Of a stretch of DNA of 64,000 bases, positions 22,592-33,037 are shown one piece after another (the stretch's first letter is position 1; each line of letters opens with the position of its first letter). The position numbers and the translations under genes were made by a program. The notes beneath the pieces are model-generated. The model worked only from the letters and a program-made list of their open reading frames with translations, did not search any database and was not told the DNA's origin. This DNA is from Niveomyces insectorum RCEF 264. Taxonomy: Eukaryota > Ascomycota > Sordariomycetes > Hypocreales > Cordycipitaceae. The stretch covers positions 310,001 to 374,000 of the forward strand of contig AZHD01000005.1 in the NCBI GenBank assembly GCA_001636815.1, written 5' to 3'.

Positions 22592-23456
22592 TGTTTGGTC
22601 TGGATCAGAATAGCATCTTGAAGTGAATACACAGTAGTGAACAGAATTAAAAAATCAGGTTGATAAACACGTTCATTTTGATGGTTATTGTTTTTCTTTA
22701 CGCATATTTCATGTTGAAGACGAACAACAAAGAACTTGCTTACAACAAAATGAAAATTCACCAAACAAACGTTCTAAGCATTGATGCAAGATCTTTGAAT
22801 GTTCTACGACACAACGAGAAGCCGTGAGCATGAAAATAATTCTTTGACTCGTAATAAAGTTTGCCAGACGTACACAAAGGCTAAACCGGCAATGTTCATT
22901 GAGCCTTCGGTCGTTCTTTGGGGGTTTTGTTCTCCCCTTACGATACAGGAGACTTCTTTGACGAAGACGAGGCTCCAGACTTTTTTCAAGAGAACAAAGG
23001 AAAAAAAACCTTGTTCAGCCATTTTATTCCATGACGAGGAAAAGAAATATTACTTTCGCATTCAAAGAGAGCTTGCGTTGAGAAGTGGATTGCAACGTGA
23101 GGCTTTTGCTGCCTTCTAGGCTTACGTTGAGTACGGAAACGTGCAAATGTTGATTTTTTTTGTTCAGCATTAAATCTTTTCAGAGGAAAAAAAAGACACG
23201 CATGATTGGAGTGAACAAATGGCTGTTCGTTTGAAAAAAAAAAATGAAAGGACAACAATGAAGCCCTTCAACCAGCACAAATAAAATATATCTAAGTCAA
23301 CAACTGTTTTTTTCAGTGGCGAACAAATTCACTAAAAACACAAAGTTGGTTCTATTCTAGGTTTTCAAACCCAGCTGTACAGACAAGAGTTCATATTCAC
23401 TTTATTTTCTGAGCCCATAGTCGAATCCCGTTGAGAGCGAGAAGACCGTCAAGCAA
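22592..23456. other. Divergent promoter region of cluster genes 3 and 4
   Basis: AT-rich DNA between the heads of genes 3 and 4. No gene seen. It holds the second inverted-repeat element and several A runs. Confidence 0.45.
23211..23230. promoter_or_regulatory. Inverted-repeat element GAACA-N6-TGTTC, copy 2
   Basis: GTGAACAAATGGCTGTTCGT matches the copy at 19331 except for two spacer bases. It lies about 440 nt upstream of cluster gene 4. Confidence 0.35.
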
Positions 23457-23470
23457 GTATAAATATCTCG
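23457..23470 (+). promoter_or_regulatory. TATA-like element of cluster gene 4
   Basis: GTATAAATATCTCG lies about 190 nt before the ATG at 23653. It is followed by an A/C-rich leader typical of well-expressed fungal genes. Confidence 0.55.
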
Positions 23471-23652
23471 GCCCCAGTGACCTTCTTCAGAATTTGTTTT
23501 TTTTTTAACCACCCTCTCTACTGTCTACAAAACAGCTCTTTTGCAGACAGCAGAAGTATCAAACCGTTCGTTTGCAATTAAAAAACAATCATCAAACAAA
23601 TAACAACAAACAACCCCGATCAGCAAGAAGAAAGACGAACCACATATCCGAA

Positions 23653-24144
23653 ATGGCAGACAACCGTGCCAGCAACATCGCTCCGGCGCGGTCCTTTACT
23701 GCAGATGAGATGGATGCGGATGCTTACATACGTATTATCGAGCGCATTGACCGCTGGATCGACTTGTTTCGTTTTTTGATTTCGCCTTACGAAACTTGCA
23801 ACGAACGGGATGAGCACTGGAACGAGATCCGCCCTATCCACTCGATCGTCCGGTACCTCCAAACCCTCAAGTCGGTGTACCGGCACTGTGCGGAGGAGAG
23901 CCTGACCGGATCCGTGAGCAGGAACGACCGCTCGGACGATGCTGTCGTGTACAACATCTTTTTTGGTCGAGCCTTGTTTCCGTATGATGTGGTCCATTGG
24001 TTCAACATGTTCCGCGATCTGGCGGATTCGGCACCGAGACGTATTGAAGACGAAGAGTCGTTCGAATATTTGATTGATGTCCTGGTGGCGGCAGCTACCA
24101 TTCTGCACATCGCCCTGATTCTTTCCACCGGCATTTTCCCATGA
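23653..24144 (+). CDS. Cluster family protein 4 (unrecognised)
   Basis: Intronless, 163 aa, the shortest member and the only one on the plus strand. It starts MADNRASN. FTADEMDADAYIRIIERIDRW at about 15-35 is almost the same block as in gene 3. VVYNIFFGRALFPYDVVHW near residue 100 is the second shared block. The C-terminus is more hydrophobic (LVAAATILHIALILSTGIFP) and could be a terminal membrane anchor or a buried helix, a feature not seen in the others. No signal peptide. Function unknown; membership of the family is supported by two conserved blocks and by promoter architecture. Confidence 0.8.
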   Translation: MADNRASNIAPARSFTADEMDADAYIRIIERIDRWIDLFRFLISPYETCNERDEHWNEIRPIHSIVRYLQTLKSVYRHCAEESLTGSVSRNDRSDDAVVYNIFFGRALFPYDVVHWFNMFRDLADSAPRRIEDEESFEYLIDVLVAAATILHIALILSTGIFP

Positions 24145-25624
24145 AGCACAATCCGCCGAATTGGACGTCCACGTCGAGGACGAAGAGAGAGAATTTTTTT
24201 CCAAAGGGGGGAGGCGAGACAACGACAAAGCAGGAAAGTGGAGGGAGGTGGAAGGATGTCGGTTTCATGTTGTCTTTTTTCTTACCCCTGACTATTTGAA
24301 TTTTGTGTCTACTCTTGACGGCCTCCAATTTGTTGCCTCAATTTTCTTTCAATGTTCAACAACCCCTTTTCTTAATTGAAAAACAAAAATAAAAATAAAT
24401 CATTACTAAAAACTTTGTAACAAGATTACTACTTAATGGAGGTGAATATCTGTGATATATGATAGTATGAAAGCCCTTGTTGATTGAAATAGCTCTTTTT
24501 GCCAGAGAACAATTGTGGTAGACTTTGCAAGGGACATGACTGATCTAATGTTGGTAAAGGCAGCATACTATTGACAGATCGTTCAAGATGTTTAGCCTAC
24601 CTGTCTTGTAAAAAATCACAGCTTTCTTGGAATAAACTCTCCAGAAAAGCTAAAGAACATGTGACAGATCAAGATGTAGAGCGCAACGAATGCCGAACTA
24701 GAGGTTCTTGACATTGTTATGACTTTTTCTTTTTCTGCTGAACTTCTCGTATATATTTTTATTTCACTTTTCTTATTCTTCTGGTTCTATTTTGATTTTC
24801 CAGATATGATTAACCCATGCGGTTGTGATAGTAGAATCACTGAGCTCTATTTTTTTTAATCAAAAAAGGGCAGAATATTATTTATAAAAGACACAAGAAT
24901 AGAGTAAGTCTGTTGCGTTTAGGTTCGGCATCGAGTCTTTAAATTTTTGTTTTTTATTCTCAAGGAAATTTTGCAGCTTTATAGCAGTTTGTGAATACGT
25001 CGACAGAAAATTCTGAGAATAATATTATTCGGTATTTTTTTAAGAAAGAACGGGAATTTTCGACAACAAAGGTAATTATGTCTTCGTCTTTAATTTGAAT
25101 TATTGGTATTATGTACTCATGCATACAGAAAAACCCCCATTGTTCCCTACGAACTTGCTATTTGAGACCAACAAAGGGCATACATCTTCCTTTGATTTTC
25201 CTTTTTCTTTATTCTCAACAAAGCCTTTCGTTGCCTTTTAATTGTCGTAGTTTGTAATACATACAAAGACAATAGATTTTACGGGAGATAAAACGGTTCC
25301 TATTCTTCAGCAAGAATACAAATACCAAATCATGTCGTCTCTTTTTCTTTTTTTCTCTTTTTCCCCTTTTCTCTTTTTCTTCTTCTTTTTCTCGTCATTT
25401 TCCTTCACAACTCATTTCTCACAACCACAGACTAGCTTTCAGCCTCAAAGTGTCTGCAGCTGAAATACCAGCTGCTATTCACAGGGTTTACTTCACCAAC
25501 AAAATCAAAAAATCAAAAAACAAAAAGACTGACTGTTATTCTACGCTGTTAACGTCTTTTTTTTTTCCTGCGTCTTCTTCGCTTCGTCTTATCCCACAAA
25601 AGGACAACCAAACACAAAACAACA
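24145..25624. other. AT-rich gene-free DNA
   Basis: No gene seen in 1.5 kb. It is strongly AT-rich with scattered stops in all frames. A T/C-rich tract at 25338-25400 precedes the next gene and probably belongs to its promoter or leader. Confidence 0.45.
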
Positions 25625-26737
25625 ATGCCTTCCTCCTTCCGGTACATTTTGGTGAAGGTTCCGGTAGACGAGAGCGACCCCATCGGCCCGGTGTGCATGT
25701 CCGTTCCGGAGTTCACTGCCTCGGCGCTCGGACAAACGGCCCATTGTCAAGGCTGCCGCTGCCAGGAAGAAGAGGAAAAAGAAAAAGAAAAAGAAAAAGA
25801 TGACGATGAAAATGTGGCCGGTCAAGCGCATCTGCCGCCCGACGAGGACGTGCATCTCGATACCAGCAGCCATGAGGCCAACACACCGCCTCCATCCTGG
25901 CCGTTGTCGTGCGACGACTTGGGCATAATCACGTCGCCTTCGGACCTCCTCCCGCCGGTGCCACTTCCGTCGCCGATTTTCCATTTGCCCTCGGCATTGG
26001 CGTTGGAACTGGGTTTGTCTGACTACCTGCCTCCCCCAGCGATGGCTACGGCACCGGCAACCTCGGCGCCGCCGTCCCACGCAACTCCCGTGCCGGACTC
26101 GTGGAAAAGCGGCCCTTCTTCGCCTTCAACGCTGCCGCTTTCGTCGGCTGATGTGAAGCAAAAACCATCCGACTCCCCGGAGCCGCTACCGCCTCTGCAC
26201 GCGTTCCGGGCTTCTCCACGCTCTTCGTGGCCTTCGAGTCCCGCGTTGACCGTGCCTTCGGCTCGGCATCCAGCACCGGCCCCGTCTTTTCGGATGCCGT
26301 ACGTGCCAGGTCCTCCCCCCTGCATTTATTCTGTGCGCCATTGGCCGCCACGTCCGGCCGGCCGCCGGCCAACCACACAGACCGGATGGACGCCGCAATT
26401 CACGACCAACTTTACGTTCTCCCCAGAAGCCATGTCGTCTTGGGCGTCGACTGCGAGTTCGACTACGAGTCCGACTGCGACTGTGACTGGGTCTTCTGCG
26501 TTCCCTCCTCTCGGTACTGCGGAGTCCGCCCGGCCGTCTCCCGGCCCCGAGCCGAGCGACGCCACGGAGCTCGCTCAGATGTACTCCACCGTAGACACAA
26601 ACTTTGCTCACTTGTTGCAGGCGCATGATGAATGCCGGCAACAGCCGCGATCGTCGCCGTCGCGGAAGCGCAAGGCCAGCAATGCCTCGTTTCTTTCGTC
26701 CCTGCGGCTGGTCAAGCGCGGACGCACGGGTGTCTAG
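25625..26737 (+). CDS. Pro/Ser-rich hypothetical protein with basic C-terminus
   Basis: Intronless, 370 aa. The ATG at 25625 follows an A-rich leader (ACAACA) and opens MPSSFRYILVKVPVDESD, an ordered-looking segment of about 45 residues that includes CQGCRC. An EK-repeat (about 50-60) and a long Pro/Ser/Thr/Ala-rich, probably disordered region follow. The last 30 residues contain SRKRKASN and LVKRGRTGV, which look like a nuclear localisation signal. GC content and codon use are like the housekeeping genes, unlike the AT-rich surroundings. No domain recognised. A nuclear, perhaps regulatory, role is only inferred from the basic tail. Confidence 0.6.
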   Translation: MPSSFRYILVKVPVDESDPIGPVCMSVPEFTASALGQTAHCQGCRCQEEEEKEKEKEKDDDENVAGQAHLPPDEDVHLDTSSHEANTPPPSWPLSCDDLGIITSPSDLLPPVPLPSPIFHLPSALALELGLSDYLPPPAMATAPATSAPPSHATPVPDSWKSGPSSPSTLPLSSADVKQKPSDSPEPLPPLHAFRASPRSSWPSSPALTVPSARHPAPAPSFRMPYVPGPPPCIYSVRHWPPRPAGRRPTTQTGWTPQFTTNFTFSPEAMSSWASTASSTTSPTATVTGSSAFPPLGTAESARPSPGPEPSDATELAQMYSTVDTNFAHLLQAHDECRQQPRSSPSRKRKASNASFLSSLRLVKRGRTGV

Positions 26738-27940
26738 AGTACCCAGTGTCTACTGCCTAATCCAAGACTCCAGGTCCTTCGTTTTCCCAGAGAATTTGCA
26801 GCATCGGATTGCCCGTGCTCTTCTCTGCAAGGTAAGTCGCTGTAATCAGCAAAAAGTTAGGTCACATTCTGTCAATTTATCCGTATTTTGTTTACCTTGC
26901 ACCCAATGGCTTTTTTTTCTACGTTCCGTCGCCTTTTAGTATTTAGATTGTCATACAGTCAATAAATTTCTTACATTTTACCACAAGAACAATTTCACAG
27001 TGCCTATAAAGTACGTATTCTGCTTGGTCGTAGACCCGCGATAAAAAACAAAATAACGACCCATGATAGGTACAACGCACGCCGTGTATCGCCCTTCAGC
27101 CTTTGCTCATTCCTGCTTTAGAAATTCCCACGCAGTTATACAATGATACAGTGACACAAACATCTTCCATGTCGACCGTCTCCCTTATAACATTTTCATA
27201 CAGTCGAACGACGCACAGCTGGCTTCCAAAATCGGGCCTTAATAGCCGTATCGCAGTCTACGAAGTATCACGAGGAAGTTGAATATCCCATGTGGCACTC
27301 GGAAACCAATTTTCCTGCAAACGACCGTTAAAGATCGAGTGTTCAAAGAATCGTTGAGTCAACAGCATCACGGCGAGTCAGCAAAAGAATGCATACCGTG
27401 GGTTCTAACCTCCATGTAGCCTGGCGTAAAGAGCCTAGTTTGCGGGGAAGTGCCTGGAGAAATGGGGAAAGACGGGGTAGGTGACAGAAAGGGGCAAAAC
27501 AAAGAAATATCGAATGGAAGCACAAGCTATCAAATGCGAGACAATACTTCACGGGGAAATCTAGAATGCACGCTCGTGTGTCTATGCTCTTTTTAATTTT
27601 TTGTTACGTTCCGGAAGGACTCAGAGCGGGATAACAAGAAACGAGAAAAATAAAAGGAAAACCAAATAAAAAGTATTATATGATTAAAACATTATATTTT
27701 TGTTTCTCTTTGGTGTATAAAAATTCCCTGCCGGATATCTCATTTCCAGTTCTTCAATTTTATATTATATTACTTTACTTGATGTCTTTCTTTTGAAAAG
27801 AACTCCACGAGCTTTGATGCAACGATCCTGTGGACTGGGGCAAGTATCATTATTTGTTGCAGACAGAACCATTTGGGCCGTTGCTTTTTAGAAACCTTAA
27901 GCCTTCTCCGTTTCTTTGCTTCACGGCGGCCCGAGCAAAC
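26738..27940. other. AT-rich intergenic DNA
   Basis: No supported gene. Short frames have no recognisable content. The promoter of the MFS gene must lie at the right-hand end. Confidence 0.45.
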
Positions 27941-30128
27941 ATGAGTCTGGACGCGTCCCACGCGGAGGCGGGAGAGAAGGCCGAGTATGAGCACGTCAAC
28001 AAAGAGCCGTCGTCGGACGGCGACCAGGAGACGTCCGTGGCCCGCGGCGTCCAGGCCAACGACATTCCGGCCGGGTACTGGTACTCCTTTCGCATTCTCG
28101 GCTCGTACGCCGCCATCCTCCTGCTGGCGTGCGCGCTGTTTATCAACTATACCATGCCGGTGAGTGGAGGACAAAATACGGTGGCCCTACAGGCAGAATC
28201 TCCGTTTGGAACAGATAGCTGAATACAGATTGGTCGCATCATAGGCCAGCGCCATCACCGTTATCAACGCCGAGCTCGGCTACTCGTCCTCGTACATCTG
28301 GATCAGCAACGCCAGCATCGTCGTCACCTGCGTCGGCACGCTCATCGTGGGCCGCCTCAGCGACATCCTCGGCCGCCGGTACTTTCTCATCGTCGGCGAG
28401 GTCTTTGGCATTGTCGGCGCGGCCATCCAAGCCAAGGCCACCTCGATCAACATGCTGATCGCCGGCTCCACCATCTACGGCGTGGCCAACACGACGCAGC
28501 TCTGCTTCCCCTACGTGCTCATGGAGCTGGTGCCCAACAAGTACCGGCCCCTGTCCCAGGCCATCATCACCGCGATCATCGTGCCCTTTGCCGGGTTCGG
28601 CTCCATCATCGCCCGCTCGATGATCTCGTACACGGCTCTGGGCTGGCGCTGGGTCTACATGCTCAACGTCGTCTTCAACGCGGCGTGCCTCATCCTGCTG
28701 GCTTGTTTTTATTTCCCGCCCAAGCTGCAGCATCTGCACTCCGGGTGGACGTGGAGGACCGAGTTGAAAAAGCTCGACTACGGCGGCATTTTCTTTTACT
28801 CGGGCATGTCCGCGTTGATTGTCATTGCTCTCAGTGCGTTCTTTTTTTTTCCCATGTTTCTCGTTCAATTATTCTACATCGTCTTTTTCTTTCGTTGCTA
28901 ACTCTCCGATCTTTTTCTTTGTTAGACTGGGGTGGCAGCACCTATCCCTGGAAGGATGCTCACGTTCTTGGCACGCTTGTTGTCGGATGTGTGCTCGGAA
29001 TTATTTTTGTTGTTTACGGTCAGTACGCCTTTCATACGTTTGACGGAAACGGGGTATAAGTGGATTTGAAACTGACGGGACGACGTGATGCTTGTCCTGC
29101 AGAAGCATTTATGCCGCTGGAACAGCCCCTTCTGCCCCTGAAGCTGTTGAAAAACCGTGGCTACGTGTGCGTCGTTCTGTGCGGCTGCATCGGCCAAATG
29201 TGTCTGTTTGCCCTGTCCATCCTCTGGCCGCAGCAGATTGAGTATTTGTACACCACGGACAACATCACGATCGGCTGGATGTCTGTAAGTCCCAACTCTA
29301 GAATCCTCCTCTCTTTTTCCCAGTAAGACACTGAGACATTATCTAGATCACAACCGGTCTATCCCTCATCGTCGGCGAGGTCATCTTTGGCGGGTTGATG
29401 AGGCTGTTGGGCAACACAAGACTGCAGCTCATCGTGGCCAGTTGCATGATGTTTACCTTTCTCGCTGCCATGGGGGGGACCACGCACAAACCACAAAACT
29501 ACCCGCTGGCGTTCAGCACTCTGGCCGGCTTCTTCTCCGGCTGGTTGGACGTGATCGCCACCGTCGGCAACGGTCTCCTCAACGAGCCTGGTGACCTGGG
29601 CCTTGCCAACGGCTTTCTCGGTTCCATGAGGCAGCTTATCGGTGCTGTTTCCAGTGAGTCAACCTTGTTATTTTTTTTTTTTTTTCTTCTCAACAAAAAT
29701 TCTAACATTTTGTCTCCTCTTCTCCAGTCAGCATCTACGTCGCCATTCTGTCCAACCGCTACCCCGTCAACTTTGCCAAGGACGTATCCGCGGCTGCCCT
29801 AGGTGCCGGCCTGCCGTCCGGCTCGCTCGAGGCGGCCCTCGCAGCCGCCGCCAATGGCACCGCTGCGGCCTTCGAGGCCGTGCCCGGCATGAACGCCACG
29901 ATCGAGATGGCCATTACCGGCGGTGTCAAAAACGCGTGGTCTTCGTCGTTCTCTACCGTTTACTACAGCTCGCTGTCTTTTGCCGGCGTGGCCATCATTT
30001 GTGCGTACCTCAGCGTTGACTTCAGTCACAACTTTACCGACTACGTCAACCGCCGCATCACCGGCACGGAGGCCGAGAATGTGCCCGTCGAGCGCACCAT
30101 TAAAAATCGGCATCTGTCGGATGATTAG
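27941..30128 (+). CDS. MFS transporter, TRI12/siderophore-efflux-like
   Basis: Plasma-membrane drug/proton or siderophore-type antiporter of the TRI12-like 14-helix MFS group. Six exons: 27941-28159, 28245-28833, 28926-29018, 29103-29284, 29347-29653 and 29728-30128 (frame-checked, 596 aa, normal for the family). A 45-residue cytosolic N-terminus is followed by helix 1 (SYAAILLLACALFINY). Next come WISNASIVVTCVGTLIVGRLSD and the MFS signature GRLSDILGRRYFLIVGE between helices 2 and 3, then GWRWVYMLNVVFNA in the motif C region. Further helices follow, and a C-terminal helix (YYSSLSFAGVAIICAYLSV). The substrate cannot be read from sequence. It lies alone, with no synthase or NRPS nearby, so a cluster role is not supported. 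Confidence 0.9.
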
Positions 30129-30633
30129 GCTTGGACTTTTTTTATTTCAATCGAACTGCATGGTGTTAAACAAAGTCTTCGCATATAGTCTGAAATAAAA
30201 GTGCCGTCCTTCAGCAGTAATGTACGCAACTCTGATCGCTTGAGCACCTTTGTAACGTGATTCGCTCGGTGCCTCTCAACGCCTGGATATATCACTACGT
30301 CATATTGTCTTCTCAGACGTACCCCGGTCTTTGGGTTGGCTTACTATGATATTTTGTCACGCATTATTTGTATGGGAACGTTTGGAGTCTTCTGTAGGTA
30401 TTTTATTGTTGAACAGACAAAGAGCACATCTCGCAATGCTCTGCGGGTGCATCTAACTATCCATTCATAAGAGCAAAAAAGTTCTATATTAGAACAAGAT
30501 GAGCTCCATGCAATGTACACGGAGTCACCCTTTTCCGTGGGTACACTTCATGCAAAAGAAAAAAAGAAATTTGTGGTCCAATCTCAGGCAACGGACAAAA
30601 AAAAATGACGGGGCAGCGAAGGGGTGCCTTCGT
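30129..30633. other. Intergenic gap between convergent genes
   Basis: It holds the 3' ends of the MFS gene and the following minus-strand gene. Nothing else is seen. Confidence 0.4.
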
Positions 30634-31509
30634 TTATTTCGTAGTGCACTCGAACACACAAGAACACGCAGACGGGCCGGCATGCCCCGATCGCTTGGAC
30701 CGCGAGTGGAACGCACATGCTTTGCGGTTGATACGGCATTCCACCCACGCCGGCGTGTGGCGGACCAGGCGGAGACCGTTCGCGAGGAGGTCCGGGCGGA
30801 TTTTCTCGGCGAAGCTGGCGCCAACGAGCACGCCGCTGGTCTCCTCGAACACCTCCAGTCGCGTCATGTTTTTATACCGCGCTGAGACATGTTGTTCTGC
30901 CATGTTTGTGACGAACCGCTCGAGAAACTTGGCGTGCTCGGCGTACAGAGCCGCCCGTGCTTCCTCTTTGGTCAAGCCCGCCGATTTCTGTGCAGACATT
31001 GGCGGGCCCGATTCCAACAAGGCGATGAAGCGCACCAAAGGATCTGTCTCGAGAAGCTCCATTTCGTCCTCCGTCTGTTCCTCCTCCTCTTTGGCCCCTT
31101 CCGTGGGATCGTTTTTGGCGGCGGCGGCGGCGGTGGAGGCAGCGGTTTCGGTCGCCGTGGTTGCAGTGGCGGTAGCGGTGGCAGCGGTGGCCTTGGGCGG
31201 ATCTTGCTCGTCGGTGAGCGCTGGGAATTTCCCCCGTTCGGGGTTCGTCTTGGCAAACCGGCGGTCGAGGTCGGGCTGGAAAGTAACGTCGAAAATGGCC
31301 GTCACACGTATAGCGTCCAGTGTGTGGGTTTGGACTTTGATGGTGACCGTCTGCTCTTTGGTCGAGAACGCCGTCCACCCCTGGAGCGGCAGGACGACGA
31401 TGGAGCGGCTCAGCGTCAGTTTCCCCTTGCGGCTCTCTTTGACAAACATCTCGTTTTCGTCGGCGGTCACCAGGCGGGTGCCTGTCCAGGACTTCTGCAT
31501 CTTGAGCAT
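30634..31509 (-). CDS. Possible SPFH/flotillin-like protein
   Basis: Single exon, 291 aa from the ATG at 31509 (MLKMQKSWTGTRLV); ATGs at 31500 and, in a low-complexity Phe-rich leader, at 31560 are alternatives. The N-terminal 90 residues are beta-rich (GKLTLSRSIVVLPLQGWTAF, then VQTHTLDAIRVTAIFDVTF). This is reminiscent of the opening strands of SPFH/band-7 domains. A Thr/Ala repeat and an acidic stretch are inserted at about 110-155. The second half (ERFVTNMAEQHVSARYKNMT, then FAEKIRPDLLANGLRLV) resembles the helix before the SPFH C-terminal strand, where flotillins have DL--YGL-I. No hydrophobic anchor is visible. The family assignment is tentative; otherwise hypothetical. Confidence 0.55.
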   Translation of the reverse strand: MLKMQKSWTGTRLVTADENEMFVKESRKGKLTLSRSIVVLPLQGWTAFSTKEQTVTIKVQTHTLDAIRVTAIFDVTFQPDLDRRFAKTNPERGKFPALTDEQDPPKATAATATATATTATETAASTAAAAAKNDPTEGAKEEEEQTEDEMELLETDPLVRFIALLESGPPMSAQKSAGLTKEEARAALYAEHAKFLERFVTNMAEQHVSARYKNMTRLEVFEETSGVLVGASFAEKIRPDLLANGLRLVRHTPAWVECRINRKACAFHSRSKRSGHAGPSACSCVFECTTK

Positions 31510-33037
31510 CTTTTTTTTGCTTGGACTGGACCGCCAACAAAAGAAAAAGAAAAAAGACATGCAGAGAGTGAAAGTCTGGGATTGAGAAAGTTTTTTGACG
31601 CAGGGTTAACAGTCATTAACGGTAGACAACATTTGCCTCGAGTTGTAAGGGTTCTAGTTATCCGAGTGTGAGCCAAGTAAACAAAGTTGTTTCGAAAAAG
31701 AAAAAAAAATAAACGAGAGAAAGAAATTTGTGTACACAAAGCAATGCGCAGTTTTCTTTATAGGGATGCAAACGGGGATTGAACACGCGGCTATCCAACA
31801 TGAACAGGAAACACGGACGTGAATGAACGGAGCATGACAGTCTGTTCAAGTGAAGAAAGATATATAAATAAATAATCTGTATAGCTTCTGCTGCCTATTT
31901 TCTGCGTTACATGGAGTATGTTTTCTTTCTTTGAATTATTCGCTGAACAAGTAGTTTATTTTTGGACAGCAGAACCAGACGTTCAGTTTCTGTGTTTGTA
32001 AGAGCGCCATGCCATACCAGCTTAATACTTCAGTTGCATTCATCTCAACAGAACCACAATCATCACTTTATACAACCATTCACTTTAATAAAACTGAAGA
32101 ACAGTACAAATACAATAAAGGAAAAAAACAAGAGTCGTCAAAAGATTACGGGTTTGAGCAAACCAAGGGCGTAGAGCCCGTCAACGTTTATTCCCTTTTC
32201 CTGTCTATTTAGTTTAGCATTGTTTTGAGAACATTTGAACTAATAGAAATTGATATATGAAAAATCAAAGAGAAGCAAAATCAAAAGAAGTAGGTCGGCA
32301 CGTACTGAAAGAAAGCCGTTTTTTGAATTATTCTTTGTCAGTGAGGAAAGAAAACAACGGGGAGGTTCAGGTGGTTTGTTCTAGTCATTCTCTCCATAAA
32401 AGTTAGTCAAAAATTTAAAAATCAAGAAGGTTCGAATTTCATCCTGATCATGCCAAACATCCAAGGCCACATGCGTCGAGACGAAGTTAAAATCAAAAAA
32501 GGAGGCAACGAGGTCTTGAGGTCGGAAAGCAGAATTACCCCTGATTTTGCACCTTGTTAGTGTTAGTAATCAATTACACAGATCACGTAATGGCATATTT
32601 GCTGTCGGAAAAGTTTTGTTCCTGGCCGACAGAGCTTTCCCCGCTGGCAATGCGGCTGCAGCGTTCTTGTTGGTGGCTGCGGTACGCCATCACCACTGTT
32701 GCCTCGTACGGAACATTCCAGCTTTTTTTGCTTGCCTCTTTTGTTTTGCAGCAAAGTTGAGATCGCGGCCTTTTACCCCAACAGTCGACGCCACTGCATC
32801 TCATTTCGTCGCAATACTCCTTTTCTGCTTGGCTCTACGTTTCCGAGCTTCATTTGCAGCTTGTCTTGTCGTGACCGCGTCCATCCGCCAGTCAACTTCA
32901 TTCGACCTCGAAGCCTACCTTTACTCAGCTTAAGCCCTCAGTCGACATAAATACACAAGAAGCTTTCTCTCGATACTTTGCACCACTCACCTTTCTTCTT
33001 TCTATTTTCCACCTGTCCCTTTTTTCGTCCGTCCAAT
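31510..33037. other. AT-rich intergenic DNA before UBP6
   Basis: No convincing gene. Short frames at 31962-32174 and 32547-32933 lack support. A TATA-rich stretch (GATATATAAATAAAT) lies at 31860-31874. The last 100 nt are CT-rich and probably the UBP6 core promoter. Confidence 0.4.

Noticed and set aside
27941..30128. Secondary-metabolite cluster around the MFS gene
   Set aside because: No synthase, NRPS, P450 or cluster regulator is seen on either side.
31760..31800. tRNA-like B-box (GTGTTCAATCCCCG on the minus strand)
   Set aside because: The arms around the TTCAATC loop do not pair and no A-box or acceptor stem is found.
32547..32933. 128-codon plus frame before UBP6
   Set aside because: Opens at a non-ATG codon in the likely UBP6 promoter; composition biased, no domain.
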